The notes: a model not told the origin generated them from the sequence alone. 64,000 nucleotides of DNA from Halomonas sp. SpR1 (GCF_031010175.1 NZ_JAUAMB010000003.1:124001-188000); one strand, 5' to 3'. Numbered from the stretch's first letter, positions 19,309-28,789 are shown. Translations and numbers: made by a program.

Positions 19309-19462
19309 CTTCTACCCATCGCCTTATTTTTGTCACCTTTTGCCTCGCGCTGCTCTACAACGGTGCAATGCGAGGCGTTAGGTAACTTTTTTTGCATCTA
19401 GACGTTCGTCTCTAATTCGTTGAGTAGCGTTGAAAAGCGCTGAATTAACGCATATACCCTCG

Positions 19463-19479
19463 TTGGCATCTTCCTTGCT
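19463..19479 (+). promoter_or_regulatory. Sigma-54 (RpoN)-type promoter for aapJQMP
   Basis: TTGGCA at 19463 and TTGCT at 19475 carry the invariant GG and GC exactly 10 bases apart, matching TTGGCACG-N4-TTGCT closely. It lies about 98 bases before the aapJ ATG. A GGTGCA half-site (19362-19367), as used by NtrC, lies about 100 bases upstream. Confidence 0.7.
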
Positions 19480-19522
19480 AGGTTTAGTTACATGCTACGG
19501 CATGCACAACTAATTCAAACAT

Positions 19523-19561
19523 TGATTTCAATAACTGATTTCAATAGCTGATTTCAATAAC
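19523..19561 (+). repeat. Three 13-bp tandem repeats in the aapJ leader
   Basis: TGATTTCAATAAC, TGATTTCAATAGC and TGATTTCAATAAC follow each other without gaps and end 15 bases before the aapJ ATG. They lie in the expected 5' untranslated region of the sigma-54 transcript. Each unit carries TGA and TAA or TAG triplets. Confidence 0.92.
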
Positions 19562-19576
19562 TTCGAGGGAAACTAA

Positions 19577-20602
19577 ATGCTCAATAAAAAACACCTAGTG
19601 CTGCTGGCATCTGCTGGCTCACTCAGCCTGGCGGGAATAGCAACTGCTCAAGCCGATACCCTGGAAGATACCATTGAGCGTGGCGCCGTTCAGTGCGGTG
19701 TGAGTGATGGTCTGCCGGGCTTCTCAGCGCCGGATGACGACGGTAACTGGCAGGGCCTGGACGTTGATGTTTGCCGCGCAGTAGCGGCAGCGGTACTCGG
19801 CGATGCAGACGCGGTTAACTACATTTCTCTCAATGCGGTAGAGCGCTTCACTGCACTACAGTCTGGCGAAGTTGATGTACTTTCACGCAACACCACCTGG
19901 ACAACGACCCGTGACACCACTCTGGGCCTAAACTTCACCGGCGTTAACTTTTACGACGGTCAGGGCTTCATGGTCTCTCGCGATCTGGGCATTACCGGTG
20001 CCGATGAGCTCGACGGTGCATCCATCTGTATTCAATCGGGTACCACTACCGAGCTGAATCTGGCTGACTATTTCCGTGCTAACGGCATGGAATTCAACCC
20101 GATCGTATTTGATACCTCTGAGCAAACCGTGGGTGGCTATCAGGCTGGCCGCTGTGACGTTCTGACCTCCGATACCTCTCAGCTGGCCGCACTACGTATT
20201 CAGCTAGACGATCCCTCAGCCTCAATGATTCTGTCTGAGGTGATCTCCAAAGAGCCGCTGGGCCCTGTGGTTCGTCAGGGCGACGACACTTGGTTCAACA
20301 TCGTGAAATGGTCGCTGTTTGCGATGATTAACGCTGAAGAGTACGGCGTGACCAGCGAAAACGCTGAAGAGATGCTCAACTCTGACAACCCCGATGTTGC
20401 TCGCCTGCTAGGCCAAGACGGCAACTACGGCGAGGGCATGGGTCTTGAAGCAGACTGGGCTTACAACATTATTAGCCAAGTAGGTAACTACGCTGAAAGC
20501 TTCGAACGGAACGTGGGTATGGACTCTCCGCTGGAAATTGAGCGCGGTGTCAACGCCCTGTGGAACGACGGTGGCTTCCAGTACGCTCCCCCGATTCGCT
20601 AA
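19577..20602 (+). CDS. aapJ: General L-amino-acid ABC transporter, periplasmic binding protein AapJ
   Basis: The product is 341 residues. A Sec signal peptide (about residues 1-26, ending ATAQA) is followed by a type 3 solute-binding protein with RGAVQCGVSDGLPGFSAPDDDGNWQG split over the N-terminus (VQCGVSDGLPGF is diagnostic of AapJ/BztA). The FTALQSGEVDVLSRNTTWT strip also matches. AapJ captures a broad range of L-amino acids in the periplasm for AapQMP. The gene heads the operon behind a sigma-54-like promoter, and a stem-loop separates it from aapQ, an arrangement that usually boosts binding-protein levels over permease levels. Confidence 0.95.
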   Translation: MLNKKHLVLLASAGSLSLAGIATAQADTLEDTIERGAVQCGVSDGLPGFSAPDDDGNWQGLDVDVCRAVAAAVLGDADAVNYISLNAVERFTALQSGEVDVLSRNTTWTTTRDTTLGLNFTGVNFYDGQGFMVSRDLGITGADELDGASICIQSGTTTELNLADYFRANGMEFNPIVFDTSEQTVGGYQAGRCDVLTSDTSQLAALRIQLDDPSASMILSEVISKEPLGPVVRQGDDTWFNIVKWSLFAMINAEEYGVTSENAEEMLNSDNPDVARLLGQDGNYGEGMGLEADWAYNIISQVGNYAESFERNVGMDSPLEIERGVNALWNDGGFQYAPPIR

Positions 20603-20619
20603 GCGTCTCGCTTGACCCC

Positions 20620-20668
20620 GGCCCGCCGCCCTCTTCACAGGTTTCTGTTAAAAGGGAATAGGCGGGCC
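20620..20668 (+). promoter_or_regulatory. Intercistronic stem-loop between aapJ and aapQ
   Basis: The inverted repeat GGCCCGCC (20620-20627) / GGCGGGCC (20661-20668) encloses a 33-base loop without a T run. It may protect or trim the aapJ message and lower downstream expression. Confidence 0.6.
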
Positions 20669-20704
20669 ATCTGATTGACCTTCCGTATCGCGGAGACGCC
20701 ACCC

Positions 20705-21895
20705 ATGTCTGTAAGACCTAACGCTCGCCCCGTCGGCCAAAAGCCGCCGTTTTGGCGAGACCGCGCCAAGCGCGCACTTATTTTTCAGCTCATTTTAGTC
20801 GCCGTTGTTGCGGCTTTCCTGATCTATATTATCGGCAATACCCAAGCCAACCTGAATGCCCGCGGCATCACGACCGGCTTTGGCTTCCTGGGCAACACAG
20901 CCGGCTTTGGTATTGGTCAAACTTTAATCGAGTACTCCTCCCAGAGCACCTACGGCCGTACCTTTGTGATCGGTTTGCTCAATACGCTGCTGGTCGGAGG
21001 CTTGGGGGTGTTAGCTGCCTCGATTATTGGTTTTATCGTCGGTATTGCACGGCTATCGCCCAATTGGCTGATTGCTAAGTTAGCCAACGCTTATATCGAA
21101 ACCTTTCGTAACATCCCGCTGCTGCTGCAAATTTTCTTCTGGTACTTCGCAGTACTACGCTCACTTCCCAGTGCCAGAGATAGCATGGCGTTTGGTGAAG
21201 CCATTTTCCTGAACGTTCGCGGGCTCTACCTGCCTCAACCGTTGTTCGAATCAGGTTTTGGGCTAATTCCCGCTACCTTTGTGGTAGCCATCATTGCCAG
21301 CATTGCCCTGGTCATTTGGAACAAGCGCCGCCACGAGGCCACCGGGAAGCGCCTGCCGGTTTTCTGGATGTCGCTGGTGATTATTTTTGGCCTGCCATTG
21401 CTGGTATTGGTGGCCACCGGTGTCCCGGTCACTTGGGAAATGCCGGTACTGCGCGGCTTTAACTTCGGCGGTGGCGTTACCATCATTCCCGAATTTTTGG
21501 CCCTGTGGCTGGCGCTGTCTATCTATACCGCCTCGTTTATTGCCGAAATCGTTCGCTCGGGCATCCAGGCCATTCCACACGGCCAAACGGAAGCCGCCCA
21601 GGCATTGAGTTTGCCGCGCAAGTTAGTCTTACGTTTGGTAGTGATTCCCCAAGCAATGCGCGTCATCATTCCACCGCTCACTAGCCAATATCTTAATCTG
21701 ATTAAAAACTCCTCCTTGGCCACCGCCATCGGCTACCCCGATCTCGTTTCGGTTTTCGCCGGTACCACGCTCAACCAGACCGGTCAGGCAATCGAAGTGA
21801 TTGCCATGACCATGGCGGTTTATCTAATCATCAGCTTGCTGGTGTCCATGTTCATGAACTGGTTCAACGCTCGCGTTGCACTGGTAGAACGCTAG
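20705..21895 (+). CDS. aapQ: Amino-acid ABC transporter permease AapQ
   Basis: I start at the ATG 20705 (MSVRPNARP); GGAG is 9 bases upstream, whereas the longer frame would begin at a TTG. The product is 396 residues. It has eight or so membrane helices and a periplasmic insert in the AapQ/BztB pattern (GFGFLGNTAGFGIGQTLIEY). The HisM/GlnP-type permease core follows. The ABC coupling motif is EIVRSGIQAIPHGQTEAAQALSL near residue 290. It pairs with AapM to form the membrane channel. Confidence 0.94.
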   Translation: MSVRPNARPVGQKPPFWRDRAKRALIFQLILVAVVAAFLIYIIGNTQANLNARGITTGFGFLGNTAGFGIGQTLIEYSSQSTYGRTFVIGLLNTLLVGGLGVLAASIIGFIVGIARLSPNWLIAKLANAYIETFRNIPLLLQIFFWYFAVLRSLPSARDSMAFGEAIFLNVRGLYLPQPLFESGFGLIPATFVVAIIASIALVIWNKRRHEATGKRLPVFWMSLVIIFGLPLLVLVATGVPVTWEMPVLRGFNFGGGVTIIPEFLALWLALSIYTASFIAEIVRSGIQAIPHGQTEAAQALSLPRKLVLRLVVIPQAMRVIIPPLTSQYLNLIKNSSLATAIGYPDLVSVFAGTTLNQTGQAIEVIAMTMAVYLIISLLVSMFMNWFNARVALVER

Positions 21896-21910
21896 GCCGG
21901 AGGCGACCCC

Positions 21911-23011
21911 ATGATTCACAATAAAGAAACCATACCTCAGCAGCCGGCCCCGAAAGGCACCATTGGCCCTGTAGCCTGGCTACGCGGCAATCTGTTCAAC
22001 GGCCCCGTCAATAGCATCTTTACGCTATTAGGCCTGTATGTGCTGTATCTACTCGTGGTGCCAACCATTCAATGGGCGTTCATTGACGCCGATTGGGTGG
22101 GCGATAGCCGTGAAGACTGCTCACGCGTGGGTGCCTGCTGGGTATTCGTCAACGCGCGGTTTTCCCAGTTTATGTATGGCCTTTACCCCAGCGAGGAGTA
22201 TTGGCGCGCCAATATCGTGTTTGCCATGTTCGCGGCCATTATTGCCTGGATGGTGATCCCACGCCTGCCGTTTAAGCGTTGGATGGCACTGTTTGCACTG
22301 CTGGTTTTCCCGGTGATCGCCTACGTGCTGCTGCATGGCGGCTACTTTGATCTACCACGTGTGTCGACCCACCGCTGGGGCGGTCTGATGCTGACCCTGC
22401 TACTGGCCACGGTGGGCATGGTAGGGGCACTACCGATTGGTATTGTGTTAGCGCTCGGGCGACGTTCGAACATGCCCATCGTCAAGACCTTCTGCGTGAT
22501 TTTTATCGAGTTCTGGCGCGGCGTGCCGCTGATCACCATTCTGTTTATGGCCTCGGTGATGCTACCGCTGTTCCTGCCTTCAGAACTCAGCGTGGATCGC
22601 CTGGTACGCGCGTTGATTGGCCTGACGCTATTCCAAAGCGCCTATATGGCGGAGGTGATTCGCGGTGGCTTGCAGGCGATACCCAAAGGCCAGGACGAGG
22701 CCGCTGCGGCGCTAGGAATGACCTACTGGAAGCGCATGGGGCTCATCGTCATGCCCCAGGCGCTGAAAATGATGATTCCCGGTATCGTCAATACGTTTAT
22801 CTCGCTGTTTAAAGACACCACCCTGGTGATGATCATCGGGCTGTTTGACCTGTTGGGCATTGTGCAAGCGGCGCTTGCCGACTCGCGCTGGCTGGGCTTC
22901 TCAATCGAGGGGTATGTATTTGCCGCGTTCATCTTCTGGATTTTCTGTTTCAGCATGTCGCGCTATAGCCAGTACCTGGAACGCAAGCTCAATACCGGCC
23001 ATAAGCAATAG
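21911..23011 (+). CDS. aapM: Amino-acid ABC transporter permease AapM
   Basis: The product is 366 residues; GGAGG is 7 bases upstream. It has multiple membrane helices and a long N-terminal extension with a Cys-containing periplasmic loop (SREDCSRVGACWVFVNARF), as in AapM/BztC. The permease domain ends with the EAA coupling loop EVIRGGLQAIPKGQDEAAAALGM (near 265). The start lies 15 bases after aapQ. Together with AapQ it forms the heterodimeric pore. Confidence 0.94.
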   Translation: MIHNKETIPQQPAPKGTIGPVAWLRGNLFNGPVNSIFTLLGLYVLYLLVVPTIQWAFIDADWVGDSREDCSRVGACWVFVNARFSQFMYGLYPSEEYWRANIVFAMFAAIIAWMVIPRLPFKRWMALFALLVFPVIAYVLLHGGYFDLPRVSTHRWGGLMLTLLLATVGMVGALPIGIVLALGRRSNMPIVKTFCVIFIEFWRGVPLITILFMASVMLPLFLPSELSVDRLVRALIGLTLFQSAYMAEVIRGGLQAIPKGQDEAAAALGMTYWKRMGLIVMPQALKMMIPGIVNTFISLFKDTTLVMIIGLFDLLGIVQAALADSRWLGFSIEGYVFAAFIFWIFCFSMSRYSQYLERKLNTGHKQ

Positions 23012-23065
23012 GCTTATTCACAACGCTTCATGCCGCTTTCTTTCGATTTTGAGTAGGATTTCAAC

Positions 23066-23830
23066 ATGACACAAGCAGCCACCAATAACGCGTCTGAACT
23101 GATGGTTGAGATGCGCAACGTCAACAAATGGTATGGCGATTTTCACGTACTGCGGGACATCTACCTTGAAGTAAAGCGCGGCGAGCGGATTGTCGTTTGT
23201 GGCCCTTCGGGCTCCGGCAAGTCAACGCTGATTCGCTGCATCAACCACCTTGAAGAACACCAGAAAGGTGAGATTGTGGTGGGCGGTCTACCGCTGACCC
23301 AAGACGTCAAGCGTATTGAGCAGATTCGCCGCAGCGTCGGCATGGTGTTCCAGCATTTCAATCTGTTCCCGCATTTATCAGTGCTGGAAAACTGCTGCAT
23401 CGCGCCGATGTGGGTGCAAAAAAAGCCGCGCAAAGAGGCCGAAGCGCTGGCCATGGAGTACCTTGAGCGGGTGCGCATTGCCGAGCAGGCCACTAAGTAT
23501 CCAGGACAGCTTTCAGGCGGCCAGCAGCAGCGCGTGGCGATTGCCCGCTCACTGTGTATGCACCCCGATGTGATGCTGTTTGACGAGCCCACGTCTGCCC
23601 TTGATCCCGAGATGATCAAGGAAGTGCTGGACGTTATGGTCGAGCTGGCGGAAGAGGGCATGACGATGATCTGTGTCACCCACGAAATGGGCTTCGCCAA
23701 AAAGGTGGCTGACAGAGTGATCTTTATGGATCAAGGGCAAATCATTGAAGAGAACGCGCCAGAACCGTTCTTCAATAACCCGCAGTCGGAGCGTACTCAG
23801 CTGTTCCTGAGCCAGATTCTGGGGCATTAA
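23066..23830 (+). CDS. aapP: Amino-acid ABC transporter ATPase AapP
   Basis: The product is 254 residues. Walker A is GPSGSGKST (near 48), the Q-loop is [11 protein letters not shown], the signature is [15 protein letters not shown] (near 150), Walker B is [13 protein letters not shown], and the switch His is in VTHEMGF. It powers import by AapJQM. Two hairpins follow the stop. A 45-bp near-copy of its signature region survives at 28981-29025, ahead of the second ridA. Confidence 0.96.
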   Translation: MTQAATNNASELMVEMRNVNKWYGDFHVLRDIYLEVKRGERIVVCGPSGSGKSTLIRCINHLEEHQKGEIVVGGLPLTQDVKRIEQIRRSVGMVFQHFNLFPHLSVLENCCIAPMWVQKKPRKEAEALAMEYLERVRIAEQATKYPGQLSGGQQQRVAIARSLCMHPDVMLFDEPTSALDPEMIKEVLDVMVELAEEGMTMICVTHEMGFAKKVADRVIFMDQGQIIEENAPEPFFNNPQSERTQLFLSQILGH

Positions 23831-23902
23831 TCCACAGCGGCAGCGACAAGGCGGCTGTGGATTAATACACCATCATGGGCCTCGCTTGAGGCCCATGATG
23901 GT
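23829..23902 (+). terminator. Two successive hairpins after aapP
   Basis: The first stem is AATCCACAGC / GCTGTGGATT (23829-23838, 23854-23863). The second is a perfect 15-bp stem with a GCTT loop (23869-23883, 23888-23902). There is no clear T run, so termination may be inefficient or Rho-assisted. Confidence 0.6.
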
Positions 23903-23935
23903 TAAGTGGCTTAAAAAATAGCGAACCACTCACCT

Positions 23936-24019
23936 GTCATCGCGAGCGTAGCGCGGCGATCTTGGGGTTAGCCTGCCACTACACACAGGATTGCTTCGTC
24001 GCAGGCTCCTCGCAACGAC
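23936..24019. repeat. Dispersed palindromic (REP/MITE-like) repeat before ridA copy A
   Basis: It opens GTCATCGCGAG and closes CTCGCAACGAC, which are near inverse complements. Inner arms GCGGCGATCTTGG and GGATTGCTTCGTCGC are also related. This resembles the widespread GTCATTGCGAG-type palindromic elements of many bacteria. A copy lacking its left end lies at 29026-29096. Confidence 0.75.
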
Positions 24020-24042
24020 ATGATTCAAAAAAGGATAACAAC

Positions 24043-24441
24043 ATGATTGAAAAGCTGTTTATAGATCGCGCCCCTCAGCCGATTGCGCCCTTCTCCCATG
24101 CCTGCCGCGTCGGTGATCTGGTATTTATCACCGGGCAAATGCCAACGGTGCCTGAGACCAACGAAATGCTATTGGGCACGTTTACCGAACAGACACACCG
24201 AGTCATGCAGAACCTGGCCATTGTGCTTGAAGAAGTGGGCAGCGCATTTGAGTACGTGGTGCAGTCACGGGTGTTTATTACCAATATGGGCCACTTCGAT
24301 GAAGTCAATAAGGTCTACGCCAGCTACTTCCCCCAGCCGCTGCCCACGCGCACCTGCATTGGCGTGACCGGCCTAGCAGGCGGTGCCGATGTGGAAGTCG
24401 ATATGATTGCCTGGATACCGCCTGCGAAAGACGCCACCTAG
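24043..24441 (+). CDS. RidA family reactive-intermediate deaminase, copy A
   Basis: RidA (YjgF) proteins hydrolyse reactive enamine/imine products of amino-acid dehydratases such as 2-aminoacrylate. The product is 132 residues, starting MIEKLFIDRAPQPIAPFSHA; AAGGA is 8 bases upstream. Family motifs are VGDLVFITGQMP, SRVFITNMGHFDEVNKVYASYF and PTRTCIGVTGLAGG, the latter holding the substrate-binding Arg. It differs from copy B (29121) only at the last few residues (PPAKDAT versus PPSKD), and the DNA is nearly identical. Its stop overlaps that of the truncated phosphatase by 4 bp; the hairpin present in copy B is missing. Confidence 0.93.
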   Translation: MIEKLFIDRAPQPIAPFSHACRVGDLVFITGQMPTVPETNEMLLGTFTEQTHRVMQNLAIVLEEVGSAFEYVVQSRVFITNMGHFDEVNKVYASYFPQPLPTRTCIGVTGLAGGADVEVDMIAWIPPAKDAT

Positions 24442-24810
24442 CCACCTACCTGAGTAATACTGGCTGGCAGTAACGCCGTCTGTTCGCGGTGCTGGGTAAG
24501 CGGTTTATTAGCCAGCGCCGTGAGCAGAATTTGCAGCGGATCACCATGGCTGACGATCAGCAGTGTCTCGCCACGGTGCTCTCTCTCGAATGCGTCGATG
24601 ACGGCCTTCATCCTGGCCGCCACGGACTGCAGGGACTCGACCTGAAACGCGCTGTGCTCGTCGCCCATGGCATCCAGGGCCCATACGTTCGGGTAGTGTT
24701 CATCGCCGAGCCCCTCCAGTGCCCCGAACTGGCGCTCGCGCAGCCGTTCGTCCGGTGTCATGGTGAGTCCTAGCGCATCGGCTACCCGTCCCGCTGTCTG
24801 GGTCGTGCGC
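24438..24810 (-). pseudogene. Truncated histidine phosphatase (copy A), 5' end lost
   Basis: The frame matches the C-terminal two-thirds of the intact gene at 29566-30159, from LRTTQTA to ASITQVGG. It includes VSHGDPLQILLTALANKP, but the N-terminal catalytic RHG motif is gone. At about 24810 homology stops and the DNA becomes an MCP fragment reading the other way. An open frame continues to 24959, but its N-terminal 49 residues are antisense MCP sequence. The last 110-120 bp are virtually identical to copy B; the rest is clearly diverged. Confidence 0.9.
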
Positions 24811-25060
24811 AACGCCATGGACAACATTGCCTCGGGCGGCCAGGATCTATCGCGACGCACCGACAACGCCGCCGCCAGCCTGCAACAGACCTCCGCATCC
24901 ATCGAGGAGATTACCAGTAACGTGCAGCACACGGCATTCTCGGCCAAGGAAGCCAACAAGCTCTCCCAATCGGCATCGGCGGTGGCGAATCAGGGCGGTG
25001 ACGTGGTGTCCAGCGTGGTGGTCACCATGGAGGAGATCACCAGCGCTTCTGAAAAGGACG
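24811..25060 (+). pseudogene. MCP signalling-domain fragment
   Basis: The translation from about 24814 reads [20 protein letters not shown] and on to SVVVTMEEITSASEK. This matches the first helix of the MCP signalling domain of the receptors at 30969 and 33377 (for example [17 protein letters not shown]). It lacks a start, sensor, membrane helices and the hairpin tip. It abuts the truncated phosphatase at one end and unrelated DNA at the other. Confidence 0.88.
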
Positions 25061-25567
25061 CTGCAGGCCCCGCGCACGCATCCAGGCTTCTAGGCTTAGT
25101 TACACTGTCAAGCGCTTGACAAATAACACCGGGTTACTTTCAAGATCAACGCAGTTTCAACTTTTTAATCTTCAAGATGCGCCGCACAAAGCCGATAACC
25201 TGATAAGCAGTGTCAATACTGACGGCTGGCACACTTTGATTGGCCGATACGGTAGCGCCGCCATGCCAAGACTCCACTGCTTGGCCCGCCCTATCGACGC
25301 TACTACCAACCTGAGAACCCCGGCGGGCCGCTGATGCACAGGTATCGCGCCTTATGGTGGCCTGGAGCGGCCAACGTCGTAGCGGCTTAGTCGCGCCGAA
25401 AGTCGGCCTGACACAATTGTTTGCTTCTATGCTGTAGGGGAACGCACTACGTTTAGATTATAAAACTAAATCGCCTGACCACTTCACTCTTCGATTGGTA
25501 GCGCTCCTGCTACGTGACCGATTGGCTACTTAGCGGCTCTAGCTCGCCCGACATTAGAGGACATACT
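25061..25567. other. 507-bp region with no gene seen; weak sigma-28-like site
   Basis: I find no convincing coding frame. A perfect sigma-28 -10 box GCCGATAA at 25191-25198, with TCAAGATG 11 bases upstream (25172-25179, 5 of 8), could be the ancestral promoter of the receptor genes that follow, although it is about 370 bp from the next start. The rest looks like junction debris. Confidence 0.45.
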
Positions 25568-26635
25568 ATGCACTTTGGTTCGTTGCGAACGTACATGCTC
25601 GCTCTTGCCAGCCCTTGCCTGCTGGCCATTGTCACTGCCTTGGTCATCTATAACCTTGTGGCGACCAATCGCACCGCGGAAACCGTCGATCAGCATACTC
25701 GTGAGCAGGCCCAAGCGGCGGTTGACGCCCGCTTGAGTGCCATCGCCGCCGCCGAGAGCGAGCGTATCCAAGGTGAACTGGACAGCGCCCTGATGTTGGC
25801 CGAGCAGCTAGCGCGCACCAATGCGCTGATGGGCGCAACCGACGCAGAAGGCCGCCAGGCGCTTTATCTGAGTCGCCGCCAGCTCTCCAACATTATCCGC
25901 CAGACAGTGGCCGACAACCCCTCCCTGCTGGACACCTTTATCGGCTGGGAACCCAACGCTTTTGGCGACGATGCGCGTTATGTTGGTGAAGAGCGCTATG
26001 ACCATGACGGCAGCGGGCGCTTCATGCCCTGGTGGTACCGCACCGAGACAGGCGAGCTGGAAGTCCTGCCGCTAGGCGATACCATGGATAGCCAGACCGA
26101 GATGGCCAACGGCGTCCGCGAGGGCGAATACTACCTCTGCCCCAAGGAGACCCTGGCGCCTTGCGTCATCGACCCCGCCATCTACGACTACAACGGCGAG
26201 TCGCTGCTGGCCACCTCGTTCAACGCCTTTGCCGTGAAAATCCACGATGTGCTGGTCGACGTGCGCGCCAGCAGCCTGTCGCAGAACGCCTCAGCGCTCG
26301 CCTCGCGCAGCAGCAAAGCCTCGGCGGACATCCGCCAGCGTATCAGCGCGTCGACGGCAAAAGTCGAAAGCGGCACTCAACTGGTACGTGATGCCGAACA
26401 CGCCATGCACGAGCTGTCTGAAAGCGTCGTGCGCGTCAACCAGATGCTTGGCGATATCAGCATTGCCGCTAGTGACCAGATGACCCAGCAAAACGCCGCG
26501 CTGGTCGAGGAATCCACCACCGCTGCGGAGCAACTTAAAGAGCAAGCCGACCGGCTAGCCGAACTCGTGGGGGGTTTTACGCTAGCCGATAGCGCCGCCG
26601 CTGACGATAACCGACTGCCGCCGCCTTCCCGTTGA
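25568..26635 (+). CDS. Methyl-accepting chemotaxis protein with three in-frame internal deletions (probable pseudogene)
   Basis: The frame is 355 residues, starting MHFGSLRTYMLALASP (GAGG upstream). One membrane helix and most of a dCache sensor are present ([25 protein letters not shown]). At [24 protein letters not shown] the sensor jumps into the post-HAMP linker, so the second membrane helix and HAMP domain are lost. A second gap removes most of the signalling hairpin, including the conserved [19 protein letters not shown] tip. A third joins AASDQ to MTQQN. All three keep frame. With no second membrane helix, the C-terminus would be periplasmic and unable to reach CheA. The start, stop and linkage to the next MCP are intact, so transcription is likely, but signalling is not. 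Confidence 0.75.
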   Translation: MHFGSLRTYMLALASPCLLAIVTALVIYNLVATNRTAETVDQHTREQAQAAVDARLSAIAAAESERIQGELDSALMLAEQLARTNALMGATDAEGRQALYLSRRQLSNIIRQTVADNPSLLDTFIGWEPNAFGDDARYVGEERYDHDGSGRFMPWWYRTETGELEVLPLGDTMDSQTEMANGVREGEYYLCPKETLAPCVIDPAIYDYNGESLLATSFNAFAVKIHDVLVDVRASSLSQNASALASRSSKASADIRQRISASTAKVESGTQLVRDAEHAMHELSESVVRVNQMLGDISIAASDQMTQQNAALVEESTTAAEQLKEQADRLAELVGGFTLADSAAADDNRLPPPSR

Positions 26636-26665
26636 GCACCCATTAGCCCTCAAGGACACAACAAT

Positions 26666-28789
26666 ATGAAATTCAAGTCTGTCCGTACGTTGATCACCAC
26701 CCTCGTGGGAGGGTGTATTCTGCTAGTCGTCGTGGCATTGGTCGTTTTTTCCATCATCGCCAACAAGCGCTCCCAGGCGCTGGTCAAGGATGAGACCCAG
26801 GTACTGATGGACAGCAATATAGAGGAACGCCTCAGCGCCGTGGCCGCCGCGCGGGCCGAAGAAATCCAGGGCGAACTCAACCACGCCTTGACGATTGCCA
26901 CGACCCTCGCCGAAACCAACAACATGCTGGGTCAATTGGACGAGGAGGGCCAACCGTTATTGAGCCTGACCCGGCGCGAGCTTTCCCTGCGGTTGCGCCA
27001 GGCAGCGATCAACAACCCTGAACTGCTCGCCACCTACAGCGCCTGGGAACCCGATGCGTTCGGCCTCGATGCGCTTTACGCCGGTGTGGAAGGCCTAGGC
27101 TATGGAGAGGATGGCCGCTTTCGCCCGGTGTGGTACGCCAATGACAACGGCGAGATGGAGGTCACGCCAATGGACGACGGCATGGAAAGCGAAGAAGTGC
27201 AGCCCAGCGGCGTACGTCTAGGCGAATACTATCTCTGCCCACGTGACACCCAGGCGACCTGTATTGTCGACCCGGCGCCGTATGACTATGGCGGTAATAC
27301 CGTCATCGTGACCTCCTTCAGTGTCCCCGTCATGGTAGACGATGACTTCCGGGGCATTGTCGGGGTCGACCTATCGGTTAACTTTATCCAGAACGTGCTC
27401 GATGAGGCCAACCAGTCGCTTTACGACGGCGCGGGTGAAATGGCGTTGATCGCTCCCGGCGGAACGCTGACCGCCCATACCGGCATGCAGGCGTCGCTCG
27501 GCAGCTCAGTAGCAGACATATTTGATAGCGCGCTGCAAAATCGTGTTTCCCAGGCGCAGCTTGGCCAGGTGGTGCGCCACCACAGCGCCGAGGAAGGTGG
27601 CGAAGAGAGCATGGTCGAACTCTACTGGCCCTTCACTATCGACGATAACGGTTCGCCCTGGGTCTTGATGATTCGCCTGCCGGAAAATGCCGTGATGGCA
27701 GGGCTTTATCGACTACAGGACCAGTTGCGGGAGCAGAGCCAGGCGTCTACCTGGGGCATGGTGCTGATGGGCCTGGTGATCGCCCTGGTAGGCCTGCTGA
27801 TCACGTGGCTGCTGGGTACCAGCATCTCACGGCCGCTGCGTCAGTTGGCCGACAGCATGCGTGATATCGCCTCGGGCGAGGGCGACCTGACTCGGCGCTT
27901 GCCGGTACGCGGCCGCGATGAGGGCGCCGAGCTTGCCATGCAGTTCAACGCCTTTGCCGTGAAAATCCACGATGTGCTGGTCGACGTACGCGCCAGCAGC
28001 CAGTCGGTCCACCACGCGGCCACCGAAATCACTCTGGGCGGCCATGACCTGTCGCGGCGTACCGACAACGCCGCCGCCAGCCTGCAGCAGACCTCCTCAG
28101 CCATGGAGGAGATCAGCAGCACCGTGGGCCACACCACCAGCGCCTCCAAGGAAGCCAGCGACCTGTCGCAGACCGCCTCGCAGCTGTCATCGCGCACGAA
28201 CGCGGCCTTTGAGCAAGTCGTCGCCACCATGGATGAAATCCGCACCACCTCCGACGAGATACAGGCCATCGTCAAGGTGATCGACGGCATCGCCTTCCAG
28301 ACCAACCTGCTGGCGCTGAACGCCTCGGTCGAGGCGGCCCGGGCCGGTGAACACGGCCGTGGTTTCGCCGTGGTCGCCGAAGAGGTGCGCATGCTCGCCT
28401 CGCGCAGCAGCGAAGCCTCGGCGGATATTCGCCAACGTATCGGCGCGTCGATGGAAAAAGTCGAAAGCGGTACCAAGCTGGTTCACGATGCCGAACGCGC
28501 CATGCACGAGCTGTCTGAAAGCGTCATGCGCGTCAACCACATGCTTGGCGATATAAGCACCGCCGCCAGTGAACAGAACGACGGTATCAGCCAAGTCAGC
28601 ATAGCGGTGAGCGACCTTGACCAGATGACCCAGCAGAATGCCGCGCTGGTCGAGGAGTCCACCACCGCTGCCGAACAACTGAAACAACAGGCCGACCGTC
28701 TGGCCACGCTGGTGGGCGCCTTTACTCTGGAGGATGAGCGCAGCGCCAGTGCGCCACCGCCGTTGCCCGCTTCTCAGCTTCATCACTGA
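26666..28789 (+). CDS. Methyl-accepting chemotaxis protein, dCache sensor (McpU/TlpQ-like)
   Basis: The product is 707 residues. Membrane helix 1 is about residues 8-30. The periplasmic dCache domain (about 31-360) has [20 protein letters not shown] and [12 protein letters not shown]. Helix 2 is about 365-388, then HAMP ([23 protein letters not shown]). The signalling hairpin has its tip [19 protein letters not shown] near 545-563. The WEPxAF and YY features recall amine-sensing dCache receptors of Pseudomonas; this is a guess from motif memory. A Cys pair (C-x7-C) in the sensor is shared with the receptors at 25568 and 30969. There is no CheR-tethering NWETF pentapeptide. It lies 30 bp after the deleted MCP. 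Confidence 0.92.
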   Translation: MKFKSVRTLITTLVGGCILLVVVALVVFSIIANKRSQALVKDETQVLMDSNIEERLSAVAAARAEEIQGELNHALTIATTLAETNNMLGQLDEEGQPLLSLTRRELSLRLRQAAINNPELLATYSAWEPDAFGLDALYAGVEGLGYGEDGRFRPVWYANDNGEMEVTPMDDGMESEEVQPSGVRLGEYYLCPRDTQATCIVDPAPYDYGGNTVIVTSFSVPVMVDDDFRGIVGVDLSVNFIQNVLDEANQSLYDGAGEMALIAPGGTLTAHTGMQASLGSSVADIFDSALQNRVSQAQLGQVVRHHSAEEGGEESMVELYWPFTIDDNGSPWVLMIRLPENAVMAGLYRLQDQLREQSQASTWGMVLMGLVIALVGLLITWLLGTSISRPLRQLADSMRDIASGEGDLTRRLPVRGRDEGAELAMQFNAFAVKIHDVLVDVRASSQSVHHAATEITLGGHDLSRRTDNAAASLQQTSSAMEEISSTVGHTTSASKEASDLSQTASQLSSRTNAAFEQVVATMDEIRTTSDEIQAIVKVIDGIAFQTNLLALNASVEAARAGEHGRGFAVVAEEVRMLASRSSEASADIRQRIGASMEKVESGTKLVHDAERAMHELSESVMRVNHMLGDISTAASEQNDGISQVSIAVSDLDQMTQQNAALVEESTTAAEQLKQQADRLATLVGAFTLEDERSASAPPPLPASQLHH

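Noticed and set aside
19342..19376. Terminator after speE
   Set aside because: GCCTCGC / GCGAGGC pair across a 21-base loop, but the T run is about 10 bases away. I could not decide whether it works.
24438..24959. A 173-codon open frame that looks like a small complete protein
   Set aside because: Its first 49 codons are the reverse complement of an MCP signalling domain. Only the C-terminal part is phosphatase, so I call a truncated pseudogene.
25061..25567. A small protein at 25116-25334
   Set aside because: No ribosome site, no recognisable composition or domain, and it overlaps the decayed junction region.
27841..28786. Long minus-strand frames opposite the MCP signalling domains (for example 28187-28786)
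   Set aside because: They are antisense shadows of conserved, high-GC MCP code; the sense frame has full domain structure.
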